Source: Mycolicibacter heraklionensis (GTDB lineage Bacteria; Actinomycetota; Actinomycetes; Mycobacteriales; Mycobacteriaceae). From it: DNA of 48,876 nt. A program made the position numbers and the translations under genes. Position 1 is the stretch's first letter. Each line of letters starts with the position of its first letter. This document shows positions 16,791 to 26,185 of this stretch, one piece after another. The notes beneath the pieces are model-generated. The model made no database searches. It had not been told where the DNA came from and was given only the letters and a program-made list of their open reading frames with translations. The stretch spans positions 1 through 48,876 of the forward strand of contig LZME01000111.1 of assembly GCA_001673575.1 (NCBI GenBank). Direction: 5' to 3'.

Positions 16791-17014
16791 CCGGGCTTGA
16801 GTCGGCAGACCAGCGTCGCCTCTCCTCCGTCGAGGCTCGCTAACTGGCCGGGCTTGAGCGGCAGTCCAGCGTCGCCTCTCCTCCGTCGAGGCTCGCTAAC
16901 TGGCCGGGCTTGAGCGGCAGTCCAGCTTCGCCTCTCCTCCGTCGAGGCTCGCTAACTGCCGGGCTTGAGTCGGCAGTTCAGCGTCGCCTCTCCTCCGTCG
17001 AGGCTCGCTAACTG
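16791..17014. repeat. Family C minisatellite: four 55-57-base tandem units
   Basis: Four head-to-tail copies start at 16791, 16848, 16904 and 16959, each beginning CCGGGCTTGAG and ending GAGGCTCGCTAACTG. They are nearly identical; differences are a T (GAGTCGG against GAGCGG), ACC/TCC/TTC before AG, and one G/T change (AGCGTCG or AGCTTCG). The unit length is not a multiple of three and the array is non-coding apart from its last bases, which form the stop of the membrane-protein gene at 17008. The array resembles mycobacterial VNTR loci. Confidence 0.92.
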
Positions 17015-17562
17015 CCGAAGAGCCAGCGTCTGGTGGCCGGGTGCAGTGCCGTCGCGACGGTGGCGATCTGGATGACCGGGATGACGTGCACGATCCCCGG
17101 CACGCGGGCGCCTGCCAGGAACAGGCTGCCGAAAGTCAGCAGGGCGACCACCGCTCCGACCGCGATCAGGTAGCGGCCGACTGGGCGCCGCAGCAGCAGC
17201 ATGATCACGCCGGACACCGTCGTCCCGGCGAATACCAGGCTCAAGAAGCCGACTGCGACGCAGAACAGCCGGTCGGTGTGCCACCAACTGGCGATCAGAT
17301 CGGTAGAGACCACCGAGGTGGCCCAGCAGCCGATGAGGGCGAGCACGCAGGCACTGATCGCGACGCCGGCTGACGGGAATCGCGCCGGCAATACCGCCGG
17401 GCTGGGCTGGATGGCCGGCGGGATCCGCCCTGAGCTGGTGACGATCGGGATGGCGCCGGTGGGTGCCCGGCGAATGATGCGGCTGGGGGAACTCGCCGGA
17501 TCGGTCCCGGCGGGTCTGGAAGAACTGGCGCCGGTCGGTGGCTGGTGGCGGTCGCTCACCAT
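17008..17562 (-). CDS. Four-span membrane protein, unknown function
   Basis: The 184-residue product has a Pro/Ser-rich cytoplasmic N-terminus of about 60 residues (many PSRI, PAGT, PPAI segments). Four hydrophobic spans follow at about residues 66-86, 97-125, 129-152 and 157-175. No family is recognised. The start at 17562 (ATG, or GTG one codon later) lies six bases after the stop of the M23 peptidase gene on the same strand, so they form an operon; a membrane partner for the peptidase is a guess. The final codons, AGT TAG, lie inside the last unit of the family C array, so the repeat supplies the stop codon. Confidence 0.72.
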   Translation of the reverse strand: MVSDRHQPPTGASSSRPAGTDPASSPSRIIRRAPTGAIPIVTSSGRIPPAIQPSPAVLPARFPSAGVAISACVLALIGCWATSVVSTDLIASWWHTDRLFCVAVGFLSLVFAGTTVSGVIMLLLRRPVGRYLIAVGAVVALLTFGSLFLAGARVPGIVHVIPVIQIATVATALHPATRRWLFGS

Positions 17563-17568
17563 TCCAGA

Positions 17569-18588
17569 TTAAGCGAAATTGATCCCGCGCTTGGCGAGCC
17601 AGGAAGCCGGGTCAATCCGGTTGGTGCCGTTCTGCAGCACCTCGAAGTGCAGGTGGGGGCCGGTCGAGTAGCCGCGGTTGCCCATCTCGGCGATCTGGTC
17701 GCCTGCCATCACCCGCTCGCCGACACTGACCAGCGACCGGTTGATGTGGCCGTAGAGGGTCACGGTGCCGTCGGAGTGGCGCAGCTTGACCAGCATGCCG
17801 TAGCCGGCGCTGGGGCCCGATTCGATCACCACGCCGTCGGACGCCGCCAGGATCGGGGTGCCGATGGCGTTGGCGATGTCGATGCCGGCGTGCAGCACGC
17901 CCCAGCGGTAGCCGAAGTTCGAGGTGAACGCGCCCTGGGTGGGTGCGACGAACAGCGGGCGCTGCAGCCGGGCTTCACGCTCGGCGCGCTCCTGCGCGAA
18001 CGCCACTCCCTTGGCCAGCTCCTCGTTGTGCACGACGACGTTGGCCGCAGCTTTGACCGTGATCATCTGCAAGCCGTGGCTGGACGTGGTGGTGGTGCCG
18101 TCGTTCAGCGTGGTCTTGCTGGCCGCCAGTACGGCGGGCCGGGCAACGGTCTCGCCGGACTGGTGGGTGGCGGCGTGCGCGGCGGCAGCGGCCGCCCCGG
18201 CGGCCATCGCCGCGATCATCACGCGACTCTTGACAGCGCTGGCGGGCTGGCTGCGGTGCTTTCCGCGGCGCGGGGGCAGCTGGGCCGCCTCGTGCGGGCG
18301 GTAGTAGCTGTCCGAGTAGCCACCGCGGGGGAACGCCAGCTGCAGAACCGGCATGTTGTCGGTGTCGGTCATGTCGTCCAGTTCAGGGGCCAGCAGCACG
18401 TCCGACGCCTCGTCGAACACGTCTTCGCTGAAAGCGTCTTCGGGCCAGCCGAACTCGTTGAACGGAATGATGTCGGTGACCTCGGTGGGGCTGGGTGCCG
18501 ACGGGCGGATCACAGCTGCCGTAGCGCCGTTTCGACGTCGAGGGAGAGCCCCACCGGAAACCGGACGCATCGGTGCACCGTGCTGCAT
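17569..18588 (-). CDS. M23-family peptidase, envelope anchored (Rv0950c-like)
   Basis: The 339-residue protein has a low-complexity N-terminal third, one membrane segment (about residues 122-142, VMIAAMAAGAAAAAAHAAT), a coiled region (NEELAKGVAFAQERAEREAR) and a C-terminal LytM/M23 domain. The zinc-site pattern is present: HAGIDIAN (HxxxD) and GPHLHFEV (HxH), with YGHINRSL between them. Such domains cut peptidoglycan cross-bridges or serve as division regulators; all ligands are retained, so activity is plausible. ATG 18588 is used; a second ATG six codons in is possible. It is divergent from sucCD and shares the control region containing a CRP-like site. Position matches Rv0950c. Confidence 0.87.
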   Translation of the reverse strand: MQHGAPMRPVSGGALPRRRNGATAAVIRPSAPSPTEVTDIIPFNEFGWPEDAFSEDVFDEASDVLLAPELDDMTDTDNMPVLQLAFPRGGYSDSYYRPHEAAQLPPRRGKHRSQPASAVKSRVMIAAMAAGAAAAAAHAATHQSGETVARPAVLAASKTTLNDGTTTTSSHGLQMITVKAAANVVVHNEELAKGVAFAQERAEREARLQRPLFVAPTQGAFTSNFGYRWGVLHAGIDIANAIGTPILAASDGVVIESGPSAGYGMLVKLRHSDGTVTLYGHINRSLVSVGERVMAGDQIAEMGNRGYSTGPHLHFEVLQNGTNRIDPASWLAKRGINFA

Positions 18589-18621
18589 CAGCCTGGAAGT
18601 TCCTCTGGTCGTGATCAGAAC

Positions 18622-18651
18622 GTTATAAAGACCTGGACCTGGTGACGGTAA
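18622..18651 (-). promoter_or_regulatory. Putative promoter of the M23 peptidase gene
   Basis: On the minus strand TTACCG (18651-18646) and TATAAC (18627-18622) are 18 bases apart, placing a start about 25-30 bases before the ATG at 18588. Boxes chosen by eye. Confidence 0.4.
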
Positions 18652-18699
18652 CCACTCCCGCTGGGGCGTGGCAAGCTATCGGCCAAATCCCGCCGTTAA

Positions 18700-18715
18700 T
18701 GTGAAACGAATCACG
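18700..18715. promoter_or_regulatory. CRP-like site between M23 peptidase and sucCD
   Basis: TGTGAAACGAATCACG matches the cAMP receptor protein consensus TGTGA-N6-TCACA at nine of ten fixed positions. It lies in the 270-base divergent gap, about 144 bases before the sucC ATG and 112 before the peptidase ATG. Mycobacterial Crp uses essentially the same consensus (established). Control of the TCA cycle genes sucCD by this site is inferred. Confidence 0.6.
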
Positions 18716-18858
18716 TTTTTCTGGCGGTGAGATGTGCCACAGCAGTGGTACGCGAGGAGGGAACCCCGCCGCACTCTCGATACAGTGCCTCGGGAGCTAA
18801 ATCTCTCGCAATCCGACAGTGCCGGCCTTCCGGCTACCCGTAATAAGACAGTGAGCCC

Positions 18859-20037
18859 ATGGATCTTTTCGAGTATCAGGCGAAGGAGCTGTTCGCCAAG
18901 CACAACGTGCCCACCACTCCTGGTCGAGTAACCACCTCGGCTGAGGACGCCAAGGCCATCGCCACCGAGATCGGTCGGCCGGTCATGGTCAAGGCCCAGG
19001 TCAAGGCCGGTGGCCGCGGTAAGGCCGGTGGCGTCAAGTACGCCGCCACCCCGGACGACGCCCTGACCCACGCGCAGAACATTCTCGGCCTGGACATCAA
19101 GGGTCACATCGTCAAGAAGCTGCTGGTGGCCGAGGCGAGCGACATCGCCGAGGAGTACTACATCTCCTTCCTGCTCGACCGCTCCAACCGCACCTACCTG
19201 GCCATGTGCTCGGTCGAGGGCGGTATGGAGATCGAAGAGGTCGCCGCGACCAAGCCGGAGCGGCTGGCCAAGGTGCCGGTGGACGCCGTCAAGGGCGTCG
19301 ACCTGGCGTTCGCTCGCTCGATCGCCGAACAGGGCCACCTGCCCGCCGAGGTGCTCGACGCCGCCGCGGTGACCATCCAGAAGCTGTGGGAGGTCTTCGT
19401 CGCCGAAGACGCCACCCTGGTCGAGGTCAACCCGCTGGTTCGCACCCCCGACGACCAGATCCTGGCGCTGGACGGCAAGGTCACCCTGGACGGCAACGCC
19501 GAGTTCCGTCAGCCCGGGCACGCCGAGTTCGCCGACTTGGACGCGACCGACCCGCTGGAGATCAAGGCCAAAGAGCACGACCTGAACTACGTCAAGCTCG
19601 ACGGTGAGGTCGGCATCATCGGTAACGGCGCCGGCCTGGTCATGTCGACGCTGGACGTCACCGCCTACGCCGGTGAGAAGCACGGCGGCGTGAAGCCGGC
19701 CAACTTCCTCGACATCGGGGGCGGCGCCTCCGCCGAGGTGATGGCCGCCGGCCTGGACGTCATCCTGGGTGACAAGCAGGTCAAGAGCGTGTTCGTCAAC
19801 GTGTTCGGCGGGATCACCGCCTGCGACGCGGTGGCCAACGGCATCGTGTCGGCGCTGGGCATCCTCGGTGACGCCGCGACCAAGCCGCTGGTGGTGCGCC
19901 TGGACGGCAACAACGTCGAGGAGGGTCGGGCGATCCTGGCCGAGGCCAACCACCCGCTGGTGACCGTCGTCGCCACCATGGACGAGGCCGCCGACAAGGC
20001 CGCCGAGCTGGCTTTCGCAGCCGGAAAGGACGCATAA
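18859..20037 (+). CDS. sucC: Succinate-CoA ligase, beta subunit
   Basis: The 392-residue protein begins [20 protein letters not shown], the N-terminal ATP-grasp signature, followed by the nucleotide loop [13 protein letters not shown] and the metal-binding [20 protein letters not shown]. The C-terminal CoA-ligase half has [20 protein letters not shown] and [19 protein letters not shown]. With SucD it makes ATP (or GTP) and succinate from succinyl-CoA in the TCA cycle. The ATG at 18859 is the standard start. sucD follows after three bases. The upstream region carries a CRP-like site and a possible TACAGT -10 near 18781. Confidence 0.97.
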   Translation: MDLFEYQAKELFAKHNVPTTPGRVTTSAEDAKAIATEIGRPVMVKAQVKAGGRGKAGGVKYAATPDDALTHAQNILGLDIKGHIVKKLLVAEASDIAEEYYISFLLDRSNRTYLAMCSVEGGMEIEEVAATKPERLAKVPVDAVKGVDLAFARSIAEQGHLPAEVLDAAAVTIQKLWEVFVAEDATLVEVNPLVRTPDDQILALDGKVTLDGNAEFRQPGHAEFADLDATDPLEIKAKEHDLNYVKLDGEVGIIGNGAGLVMSTLDVTAYAGEKHGGVKPANFLDIGGGASAEVMAAGLDVILGDKQVKSVFVNVFGGITACDAVANGIVSALGILGDAATKPLVVRLDGNNVEEGRAILAEANHPLVTVVATMDEAADKAAELAFAAGKDA

Positions 20038-20040
20038 GTC

Positions 20041-20943
20041 ATGTCGATCTTCGTCAACAAGGACAGCAAGGTCATCGTCCAGGGCATCACCGGTGCTGAG
20101 GCGACCAAGCACACCGCGCGGATGCTGGCCGCCGGCACCCAGATCGTCGGTGGTGTCAACGCCCGCAAGGCCGGCACCACGGTGTCGCACAAGGATTCCG
20201 ACGGCGCCGACGTCGAGCTGCCGGTGTTCGGCAGTGTCGCCGAGGCCATGAAGGAGACCGGCGCTGACGTGTCGATCGCCTTCGTGCCGCCGGCCTTCTC
20301 CAAGGACGCCATGATCGAGGCCATCGACGCCGAGATCCCGCTGCTGGTGGTCATCACCGAGGGCATCCCGGTGCAGGACAGCGCCTACGCGTGGGCCTAC
20401 AACGTCGACAAGGGGGAGAAGACCCGGATCATCGGGCCGAACTGCCCCGGCATCATCACCCCGGGTGAGTGCCTGGTCGGCATCACCCCGGCCAACATCT
20501 CGGGCACCGGCCCGATCGGTCTGGTGTCGAAGTCGGGCACCCTGACCTACCAGATGATGTACGAGCTGCGGGACTTCGGTTTCTCCACCGCCATCGGCAT
20601 CGGCGGTGACCCGGTGATCGGCACCACCCACATCGACGCCATCGAGGCGTTCGAGAAGGACCCGAACACCAAGCTCATCGTGATGATCGGCGAGATCGGC
20701 GGCGACGCCGAGGAGCGGGCCGCGGCCTACATCAAGGCCAACGTCACCAAGCCGGTCGTCGGCTACGTGGCCGGGTTCACCGCGCCGGAGGGCAAGACCA
20801 TGGGCCACGCCGGCGCTATCGTGTCGGGCTCGTCGGGCACCGCGGCCGCCAAGCAGGAGGCCCTGGAGGCCGCCGGTGTGAAGGTGGGCAAGACCCCGTC
20901 GGCCACCGCCGCCCTGGCTCGACAGATCCTCGAGAGCCTGTAA
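20041..20943 (+). CDS. sucD: Succinate-CoA ligase, alpha subunit
   Basis: The 300-residue protein has the CoA-binding Rossmann start ([20 protein letters not shown]) and then [19 protein letters not shown]. The catalytic histidine lies in [20 protein letters not shown], the residue phosphorylated during the reaction. It pairs with SucC. The GGAAAGGA at the end of sucC serves as its ribosome binding site. A strong hairpin terminator begins 22 bases after the stop. Confidence 0.97.
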   Translation: MSIFVNKDSKVIVQGITGAEATKHTARMLAAGTQIVGGVNARKAGTTVSHKDSDGADVELPVFGSVAEAMKETGADVSIAFVPPAFSKDAMIEAIDAEIPLLVVITEGIPVQDSAYAWAYNVDKGEKTRIIGPNCPGIITPGECLVGITPANISGTGPIGLVSKSGTLTYQMMYELRDFGFSTAIGIGGDPVIGTTHIDAIEAFEKDPNTKLIVMIGEIGGDAEERAAAYIKANVTKPVVGYVAGFTAPEGKTMGHAGAIVSGSSGTAAAKQEALEAAGVKVGKTPSATAALARQILESL

Positions 20944-20964
20944 CAGTTTCTGCCGAGCAGACGT

Positions 20965-21000
20965 GAACGCCCCCAGTTCCGTACGGAATTGGGGGCGTTC
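20965..21000 (+). terminator. Intrinsic-type terminator after sucD
   Basis: GAACGCCCCCAGTTCC and GGAATTGGGGGCGTTC form a 16-base-pair stem with one G-T pair around the loop GTAC. It lacks a T run, common for mycobacterial terminators. The stem is directly followed by the family B repeat. Confidence 0.8.
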
Positions 21001-21029
21001 GCTGGGGGCACCTCCCGCTTGCGGGGGAC
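21000..21029. repeat. Family B 30-base repeat
   Basis: The 30 bases from CGCTGGGGGCACC to GCGGGGGAC are identical to 40946-40975. The inner TCCCGC-TT-GCGGGG can fold into a hairpin. It sits between the sucD terminator and the ribosome binding site (GGAAGG) of the thiolase-like gene. Confidence 0.85.
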
Positions 21030-21053
21030 TGCGAGCCATCGGAAGGTAAAACC

Positions 21054-22586
21054 ATGAGCATTGATCCCCGCACACCCGTCGTCGTCGGCGTCGGGCAGGC
21101 CGCCGAGCGCATCGACGACGCCGACTACCGGGCGATGTCGCCGGTGGAGTTGGCCGCAGCCGCGGCGCAGGCAGCGTTGGCCGACTGCGGGGCGAGCTCA
21201 GACCAGGTCGCATCGGCCATCGACGCGGTAGTGGCCACCCGCCAGTTCGAGATTTCGATTCCGAAAGCCCCTGCGCCGCTGGGTAAGTCCAACAACTTCC
21301 CGCGATCCGTTGCGCGTCTGATCGGCGCGGAGCCGGCCCGTGCGGTGCTGGACAAGGTGGGCGGCCAGGGGTCGCAGAAGCTGCTCACCGAGTTCGCCGG
21401 CGAGATCGTGGCCGGCACCGCCGACGTGGTGCTGCTGTGCGGGTCCGACGCGACCTCAACGCTGCGTCACTTCGCCAAGGCCGAGAACAAGCCGGACTTC
21501 ACCGAGACCATCGACGGCCAGCTCGAAGACCGCGGCTTCGGCCTGGAGGAGTTCGTCGAGCACTACACCGTCATTCACGGCCTGACCGGTGCGCCGGTGC
21601 AATACGGCCTGCTGGAGAACGCCCGGCGTGCCCGGCTGGGCCTGAGCACCGCCGACTACCTACAGGCGATGGCGGAGCTGTTCGCGCCGATGACCAAGAT
21701 CGCCGCCAAGAACCCGTTCTCGGCCTCGCCGGTGGAGCGCTCGGTCGACGAGCTGGCCACCATCAGCGCCGGCAACCGGATGATCTGCGACCCCTACCCG
21801 CGGCTGCTGGTGGCGCGCGACCAGGTCAACCAGGGCGCCGCGGTGCTGGTGATGGCGGTGGAGGCCGCCCGCCGCCTGGGTGTGCCCGAGGACCGGTGGG
21901 TGTACTTGCACGGCCACGCCGACCAGCGTGCCCAGCGGTTGCTGGAGCGGCCTGACCTGAGCGCCTACCCGGCCGCCATCACCGCCACCACCGAGGCGCT
22001 CGAGATGGCCGGGATCGGCTTCGACGACGTCGCGGCCATGGACCTCTACAGCTGCTTCCCCGTCCCGGTGTTCGCCATCTGCGACGCCTTCGGCCTGTCC
22101 GCCGACGACCCGCGCGGCCTGACCCTGACCGGTGGGTTGCCGTTCTTCGGCGGCGCCGGCAACAACTACTCGATGCACGCCATCGCCGAGGCCGTCGCCT
22201 CAGCGCGAAGTGCCCCAGGGCAATTCACGTTCGTCGGCGCCAACGGCGGCATGATGAGCAAGTACGCGGCCGGGGTGTACTCGACCACCCCGGTGCCGTG
22301 GAAGGCCGATCGCAGCGCCGAGCTGCAGGCGCAGGCCGATACCGCACCCGCTGTGCCGGTCACCGAGAGTGCCCAAGGCCCGGCCACCATCGAGACCTAC
22401 AGCGTCCGTTACGACTGGGACACCCGGACGGGGATCATCATCGGCCGACTCGACGCCGACGGCACCCGGTTCCTGGCGACCACCGAAGACGAAGACCTGG
22501 TGGCCTTGTTGTCCGACGGCGACCCGCTGGGCGCCCCGGTGACGGTGCACGCATTCGACTACGGCAACCGCTGCTCCCCGCGCTGA
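21054..22586 (+). CDS. Thiolase-like acetyltransferase with C-terminal extension
   Basis: The 510-residue product has a thiolase fold: TPVVVGVGQAAERIDD at the N-terminus, VLLCGSDATSTLRHF at about 122-136, DLYSCFPVPVFAICDAFGLS, GGLPFFGGAGNNYSMHAIAE and VGANGGMMSKYAAGVYSTTP. An extra C-terminal domain of about 90 residues (TYSVRYDWDTRTGIIIGRLD) looks like an OB-type fold. Classical thiolases have an N-terminal nucleophilic Cys and a CxG loop near the end; here the final loop is NGGMMSKY, as in SCP2-thiolase/lipid-transfer-like members common in mycobacteria. Role probably in acyl-CoA or steroid side-chain metabolism. Ribosome binding site GGAAGG. Not part of the M. tuberculosis order between sucD and Rv0953c as I recall it. 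Confidence 0.82.
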   Translation: MSIDPRTPVVVGVGQAAERIDDADYRAMSPVELAAAAAQAALADCGASSDQVASAIDAVVATRQFEISIPKAPAPLGKSNNFPRSVARLIGAEPARAVLDKVGGQGSQKLLTEFAGEIVAGTADVVLLCGSDATSTLRHFAKAENKPDFTETIDGQLEDRGFGLEEFVEHYTVIHGLTGAPVQYGLLENARRARLGLSTADYLQAMAELFAPMTKIAAKNPFSASPVERSVDELATISAGNRMICDPYPRLLVARDQVNQGAAVLVMAVEAARRLGVPEDRWVYLHGHADQRAQRLLERPDLSAYPAAITATTEALEMAGIGFDDVAAMDLYSCFPVPVFAICDAFGLSADDPRGLTLTGGLPFFGGAGNNYSMHAIAEAVASARSAPGQFTFVGANGGMMSKYAAGVYSTTPVPWKADRSAELQAQADTAPAVPVTESAQGPATIETYSVRYDWDTRTGIIIGRLDADGTRFLATTEDEDLVALLSDGDPLGAPVTVHAFDYGNRCSPR

Positions 22587-22689
22587 GTCGCCGCCACGCC
22601 GCGAGGGTGCGCAGAATGCCAGCGCAAAGGGCGTGTCGGCAGACAAACACGCACCTTCGCGCGGGTGGCGTCCCTTGCTGGGGCCTTGC

Positions 22690-23538
22690 TTAGGCGCTGA
22701 GGCCCAGCTTGGCGGCCAGGCGTTCCACGTAAGCCGCCACTTCGGACTCGGACTTGTCGGGCAGGCCGAACAGCGTCTCGGTGACACCGATCTCGGCCCA
22801 GTGCGCCAGCTTCTCCGGCACTGGCTTGAAGTCCAGCGCCACGATCTGCGGTGCGCCGTCGCGGCCGGCGGCCGCCCAGGTGTCCTGCAGCAGCTTGACC
22901 GGCGCGTCGATGTCGAAGTCGCGCGGCGTGGTGATCCAGCCGTCGGCACTTCGGGCGATCCACTTGAAGTTCTTCTCGGTCCCGGCCGCACCGACCAGCA
23001 CCGGAATGTGTGACTGCACCGGCTTGGGCCACGCCCAACTCGGGCCGAAGTTCACGAACTCGCCTTCGAAGGACGCTTCCTCCTGAGTCCACAGCGCCCG
23101 CATCGCCTCCAGGTACTCCCGAAGCATGGTGCGCCGGCGGCCAGCGGGGACGCCGTGGTCGGCCAGTTCGTCAGTGTTCCAACCGAATCCAACGCCGAGG
23201 CTCACCCGCCCACCGGACAGGTGATCCAGGGTGGCGATCGACTTCGCCAGCGTGATCGGATCATGCTCGACGGGCAGTGCCACCGCGGTCGACAGCCGCA
23301 CTCGTGAGGTCACCGCACATGCGGCACCCAGGCTGACCCACGGGTCCAGGGTGCGCATATAACGGTCATCGGGCAGGGACTCGTCGCCGGTGGTCGGGTG
23401 AGCGGCCTGCCGCTTTACCGGAATATGCGTGTGCTCCGGTACATAGAAGGTGGTGAAGCCGTGATCATCGGCGAGTTTGGCGGCCGCTGCCGGGTTGATT
23501 CCACGGTCACTGGTGAATAGCACGAGCCCGTAATCCAT
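22690..23538 (-). CDS. LLM-class F420-dependent oxidoreductase (Rv0953c-like)
   Basis: The 282-residue luciferase-like TIM barrel begins MDYGLVLFTSDRGINPAAAA, with FYVPEHTHIP, LDHLSGGRVSLGVGFGWNTD and IPVLVGAAGTEKNFKWIARS as cofactor-domain landmarks. The open frame extends upstream, but the ATG at 23538 gives the family N-terminus and a length equal to what I recall for Rv0953c. It probably uses F420; the substrate is unknown. Convergent with the thiolase-like gene and divergent from the DUF5336 gene. Confidence 0.9.
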   Translation of the reverse strand: MDYGLVLFTSDRGINPAAAAKLADDHGFTTFYVPEHTHIPVKRQAAHPTTGDESLPDDRYMRTLDPWVSLGAACAVTSRVRLSTAVALPVEHDPITLAKSIATLDHLSGGRVSLGVGFGWNTDELADHGVPAGRRRTMLREYLEAMRALWTQEEASFEGEFVNFGPSWAWPKPVQSHIPVLVGAAGTEKNFKWIARSADGWITTPRDFDIDAPVKLLQDTWAAAGRDGAPQIVALDFKPVPEKLAHWAEIGVTETLFGLPDKSESEVAAYVERLAAKLGLSA

Positions 23539-23694
23539 AGCCCCGATTAGAACGTGTTCCTGTTCGGCGGGCAACGGGGGGGTCCTTGTCGCGCAGTGTT
23601 GACCCACCGACTCGGCCCGCAAGTGCGCTAGCGTGGATGGTCGAAGCGCGCCGCACCGCCCACCAGCGCCCTGCCCACAAGCACAGGAGAGGTC

Positions 23695-24597
23695 ATGACC
23701 TACTCGCCCGGGAATCCCGGCTTCCAGCCTTCTCAACCATCAGGCTCGTACGGACAACCGACCCCGTCATTCGCGAAATCGGGTGGCGAAGTCGAGAGCA
23801 AAGTGCCGCAATACCTCCGAATCGCAGTAGTTGCGTTGGGCCTGGGCGTCTATTTGGCGAACTTCGGCCCGATCGTGACGATCACCGACGTCGACTACCC
23901 CCTGATCCTCAGCGACGCCGGCCACACCGTTCCGCTGGCGGTGCTGGCCGCACTACTGGCCGGTGCAGCCCTGCTGCCCAAGGCGAAGAGCTACACCGCG
24001 GTGGTCGCCGTGGTCTCGGCACTGGGTGCGCTGCTGGCCATTTCGACCGTCGCCGGTGCCAGCGGCAGCTACACCATCGGCTGGGGCCTGTGGCTGATCC
24101 TGACCTTCAGCGTCCTGCAGGCTGCCGCCGCTGTCGGATCGCTGCTGCTGGAGGCCGGCGTGGTCACCGCGCCGGCGCCGCGTCCCAAGTACGACCCCTA
24201 CGCCCAGTACGGCCTGCCGCCGGGCGGTAATTACTACGGTCAGCCCGGCCAGCAGGGTTATGGCCACCAGGGACACCAGGGCCAGCAGGCTCCGCAACAG
24301 CCTGGTTACCCGTCGTCGTACGGCAGCTACCCGTCCGCACCGTCCAGTGGCGGCTTCGGCGCGCAGCAGGCACCCGCTTCCCCTTCGACGGGCTCCTTTA
24401 ACTCCGGCGGACAGCAGGCGGCACCCCAGGGGCCGCCGACCCCGCCGACCGGCTTCCCCTCCTACAACTCGCCGTCGTCCGGTGGGTCGGGGAGTGCGTC
24501 GACCGGTGGACACAGCGCAGCCGGTTCGGATCAGAGCTCGACGGGTGGCCAGCAGTCGCAGGGCGGCTCCACCTCGTCGGGGCCGGCGCAGCCCTAA
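23695..24597 (+). CDS. DUF5336 membrane protein, 34 kDa antigen type (Rv0954-like)
   Basis: The 300-residue product has a short Pro/Ser-rich cytoplasmic start and four membrane segments between about residues 42 and 162 (for example [20 protein letters not shown] and [18 protein letters not shown]). A long disordered C-tail is rich in Gly, Gln, Pro and Tyr ([20 protein letters not shown]) and then Ser/Gly. This matches the mycobacterial DUF5336/34 kDa antigen family, in which the tail is low complexity. A strong ribosome binding site (CAGGAGAGGTC) precedes the ATG. Followed after 36 bases by the PerM-like gene. Confidence 0.9.
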   Translation: MTYSPGNPGFQPSQPSGSYGQPTPSFAKSGGEVESKVPQYLRIAVVALGLGVYLANFGPIVTITDVDYPLILSDAGHTVPLAVLAALLAGAALLPKAKSYTAVVAVVSALGALLAISTVAGASGSYTIGWGLWLILTFSVLQAAAAVGSLLLEAGVVTAPAPRPKYDPYAQYGLPPGGNYYGQPGQQGYGHQGHQGQQAPQQPGYPSSYGSYPSAPSSGGFGAQQAPASPSTGSFNSGGQQAAPQGPPTPPTGFPSYNSPSSGGSGSASTGGHSAAGSDQSSTGGQQSQGGSTSSGPAQP

Positions 24598-24633
24598 CCC
24601 GCGCCCGCGCGCCGAGTTGAACGTGCTCGCAGC

Positions 24634-26103
24634 GTGACATCGGTGACCGGCGGCAAACCAGGTTCGAACCCGACCCGCGACCTGCTACGGGTCGCATTCG
24701 GCCCGTCCGTCGTGGCGTTGACGGTCATCGCAGCGGTGACGCTGCTGCAGTTGCTGATCGCCAACAGTGACATGACCGGCGCCTCGGGTGCCATCGCCAG
24801 CATGTGGTTGGGCGTGCACCAGGTGCCGATCTCGATCGGCGGCCGTGACCTGGGCGCGCTGCCGCTGCTGCCGGTGTTGCTGATGGTCGCCGGGACGGCC
24901 CGAACCACCGCGCAGGCCACCGCCCGTGGGGCCTCCTGGTTCGTCATCCGCTGGATCGTGGCCTCCGCGGTCGGTGGACCACTGTTGATCGCAGCGGTCT
25001 CCTTGGCGGTCATCCACGACGCGGCCTCGGTCATCACCGAACTGCAGACCCCGCATGCGCTGAGCGCCTTCGCGCACGTCTTTTTCGTGCACGCGATCGG
25101 CGCGGCGCTGGGAGTGGGGACGCGAGTGGGCCGGCGAGCGCTGGCCGAGACCCGGCTGCCGGACTGGCTGGCGGACTCGGTGCGAGCCGCGATCACCGGC
25201 ATGCTGGCGCTGTTCGGCCTGGCGGGGGCGGTGACGGTGCTCTCCCTGCTCTGGCACTGGGGGACCATGCACGAGCTCTACGCGATCACCGATTCAGCTT
25301 TCGGCCAGCTCAGCCTGACCCTGCTGGCGCTGCTGTATGTGCCCAATGTCCTCGTCGGCGCTGCGGCGATGGCGGTCGGCTCGAGCGCACACATCGGCCC
25401 CGCGCTGTTCAGCGCCTTCACCGTTCTCGGCGGCGACATCCCCGCGCTGCCGATCCTGGCTGCGGCGCCCACCCCGCCGTTGGGGCCCGCGTGGGTGGCG
25501 CTGCTGATCATCGGGGCGGCATCCGGAGTGGCCGTCGGGCAGCAGTGCGCCCGCCGGCCGCTGCCACTGCTTCCGGCGCTGGCCAAGGTGGCCGTGGCGG
25601 CCTTCATCGCGGCGGTGTCGATGGCCGTGCTCGGCTTGGCCGGTGGGGGACGGCTGGGCAACTTCGGCGACGTCGGAGTCGATCAGCTGACGTTCGGGCC
25701 CGCGGTGTTCGGCTGGTTCGCCGCGATCGGAGCGCTGACGGTGGTGATGATCGGCGGGGTCCGGGCCGATGCGGTGGTCGGCGAACAGCGTGTCCTGCCA
25801 CCCGCCCCGCAGCGGCCCGTGGAGCCCGACGACGTCCCCGAACCGGGTCCGGCGCCCATCGCCGACATCGATCCCGAGGACCTCGTAATAGTCGGGCAGC
25901 CCTTCGAGGCCGACGAGCTGTTCGACGCCGACTTCGAACCGGGCTTCCAGCCAGACGAGGTCAACGATGGCGGCGAGTTGAATTGGACGCCAGAACCGGA
26001 GCCGCCGCGACCGTTCCGGTCGCACGCGCCGACGCAGCCGCCGGGGCCGCTGGAAGACCCCGAAGACCTGATGTTCACCGACGACGACGGATACGACCGT
26101 TAA
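24634..26103 (+). CDS. perM: PerM-like polytopic membrane protein (DUF6350, Rv0955-like)
   Basis: The 489-residue protein has about eight to ten membrane spans in residues 20-380 (for example [19 protein letters not shown] and [20 protein letters not shown]). An acidic, Pro-rich cytoplasmic tail follows (residues about 390-489, with [20 protein letters not shown]). Size, start and order after the DUF5336 gene correspond to M. tuberculosis Rv0955, PerM, an envelope/divisome-associated protein needed for chronic infection (established for that species). The start is GTG at 24634. An accidental GGTTCGAACCC near its start is not a tRNA. Confidence 0.85.
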   Translation: MTSVTGGKPGSNPTRDLLRVAFGPSVVALTVIAAVTLLQLLIANSDMTGASGAIASMWLGVHQVPISIGGRDLGALPLLPVLLMVAGTARTTAQATARGASWFVIRWIVASAVGGPLLIAAVSLAVIHDAASVITELQTPHALSAFAHVFFVHAIGAALGVGTRVGRRALAETRLPDWLADSVRAAITGMLALFGLAGAVTVLSLLWHWGTMHELYAITDSAFGQLSLTLLALLYVPNVLVGAAAMAVGSSAHIGPALFSAFTVLGGDIPALPILAAAPTPPLGPAWVALLIIGAASGVAVGQQCARRPLPLLPALAKVAVAAFIAAVSMAVLGLAGGGRLGNFGDVGVDQLTFGPAVFGWFAAIGALTVVMIGGVRADAVVGEQRVLPPAPQRPVEPDDVPEPGPAPIADIDPEDLVIVGQPFEADELFDADFEPGFQPDEVNDGGELNWTPEPEPPRPFRSHAPTQPPGPLEDPEDLMFTDDDGYDR

Positions 26104-26143
26104 ATCGAGGACTTCAGTCCCTTATATATGTCGACTCTGGCTG

Positions 26144-26170
26144 ATCGGATGGTAGTGCCGACCGTCCGAT
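26144..26170. promoter_or_regulatory. Inverted repeat before the 158-residue gene
   Basis: ATCGGATGGT and ACCGTCCGAT (nine of ten bases complementary) flank a seven-base spacer at 26144-26170. They lie between a TATATAT stretch (about 26123-26129, a possible -10 region) and the ribosome binding site AGGGGG of the next gene. It could be an operator or a leader hairpin. Confidence 0.45.
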
Positions 26171-26185
26171 CTCCAGGGGGACGAC

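Noticed and set aside
16791..17014. CRISPR array
   Set aside because: Units are contiguous and nearly identical over their full 55-57 bases; there are no unique spacers and no cas genes.
18676..21213. 845-codon open frame on the minus strand
   Set aside because: Complement of sucC and sucD; its composition (Asp/His/Gly/Val-rich, low complexity) is that of a codon shadow.
24659..24675. GGTTCGAACCC, the classic T-arm consensus of a tRNA
   Set aside because: It lies at the start of the PerM coding region and no acceptor, D or anticodon arm can be formed around it.
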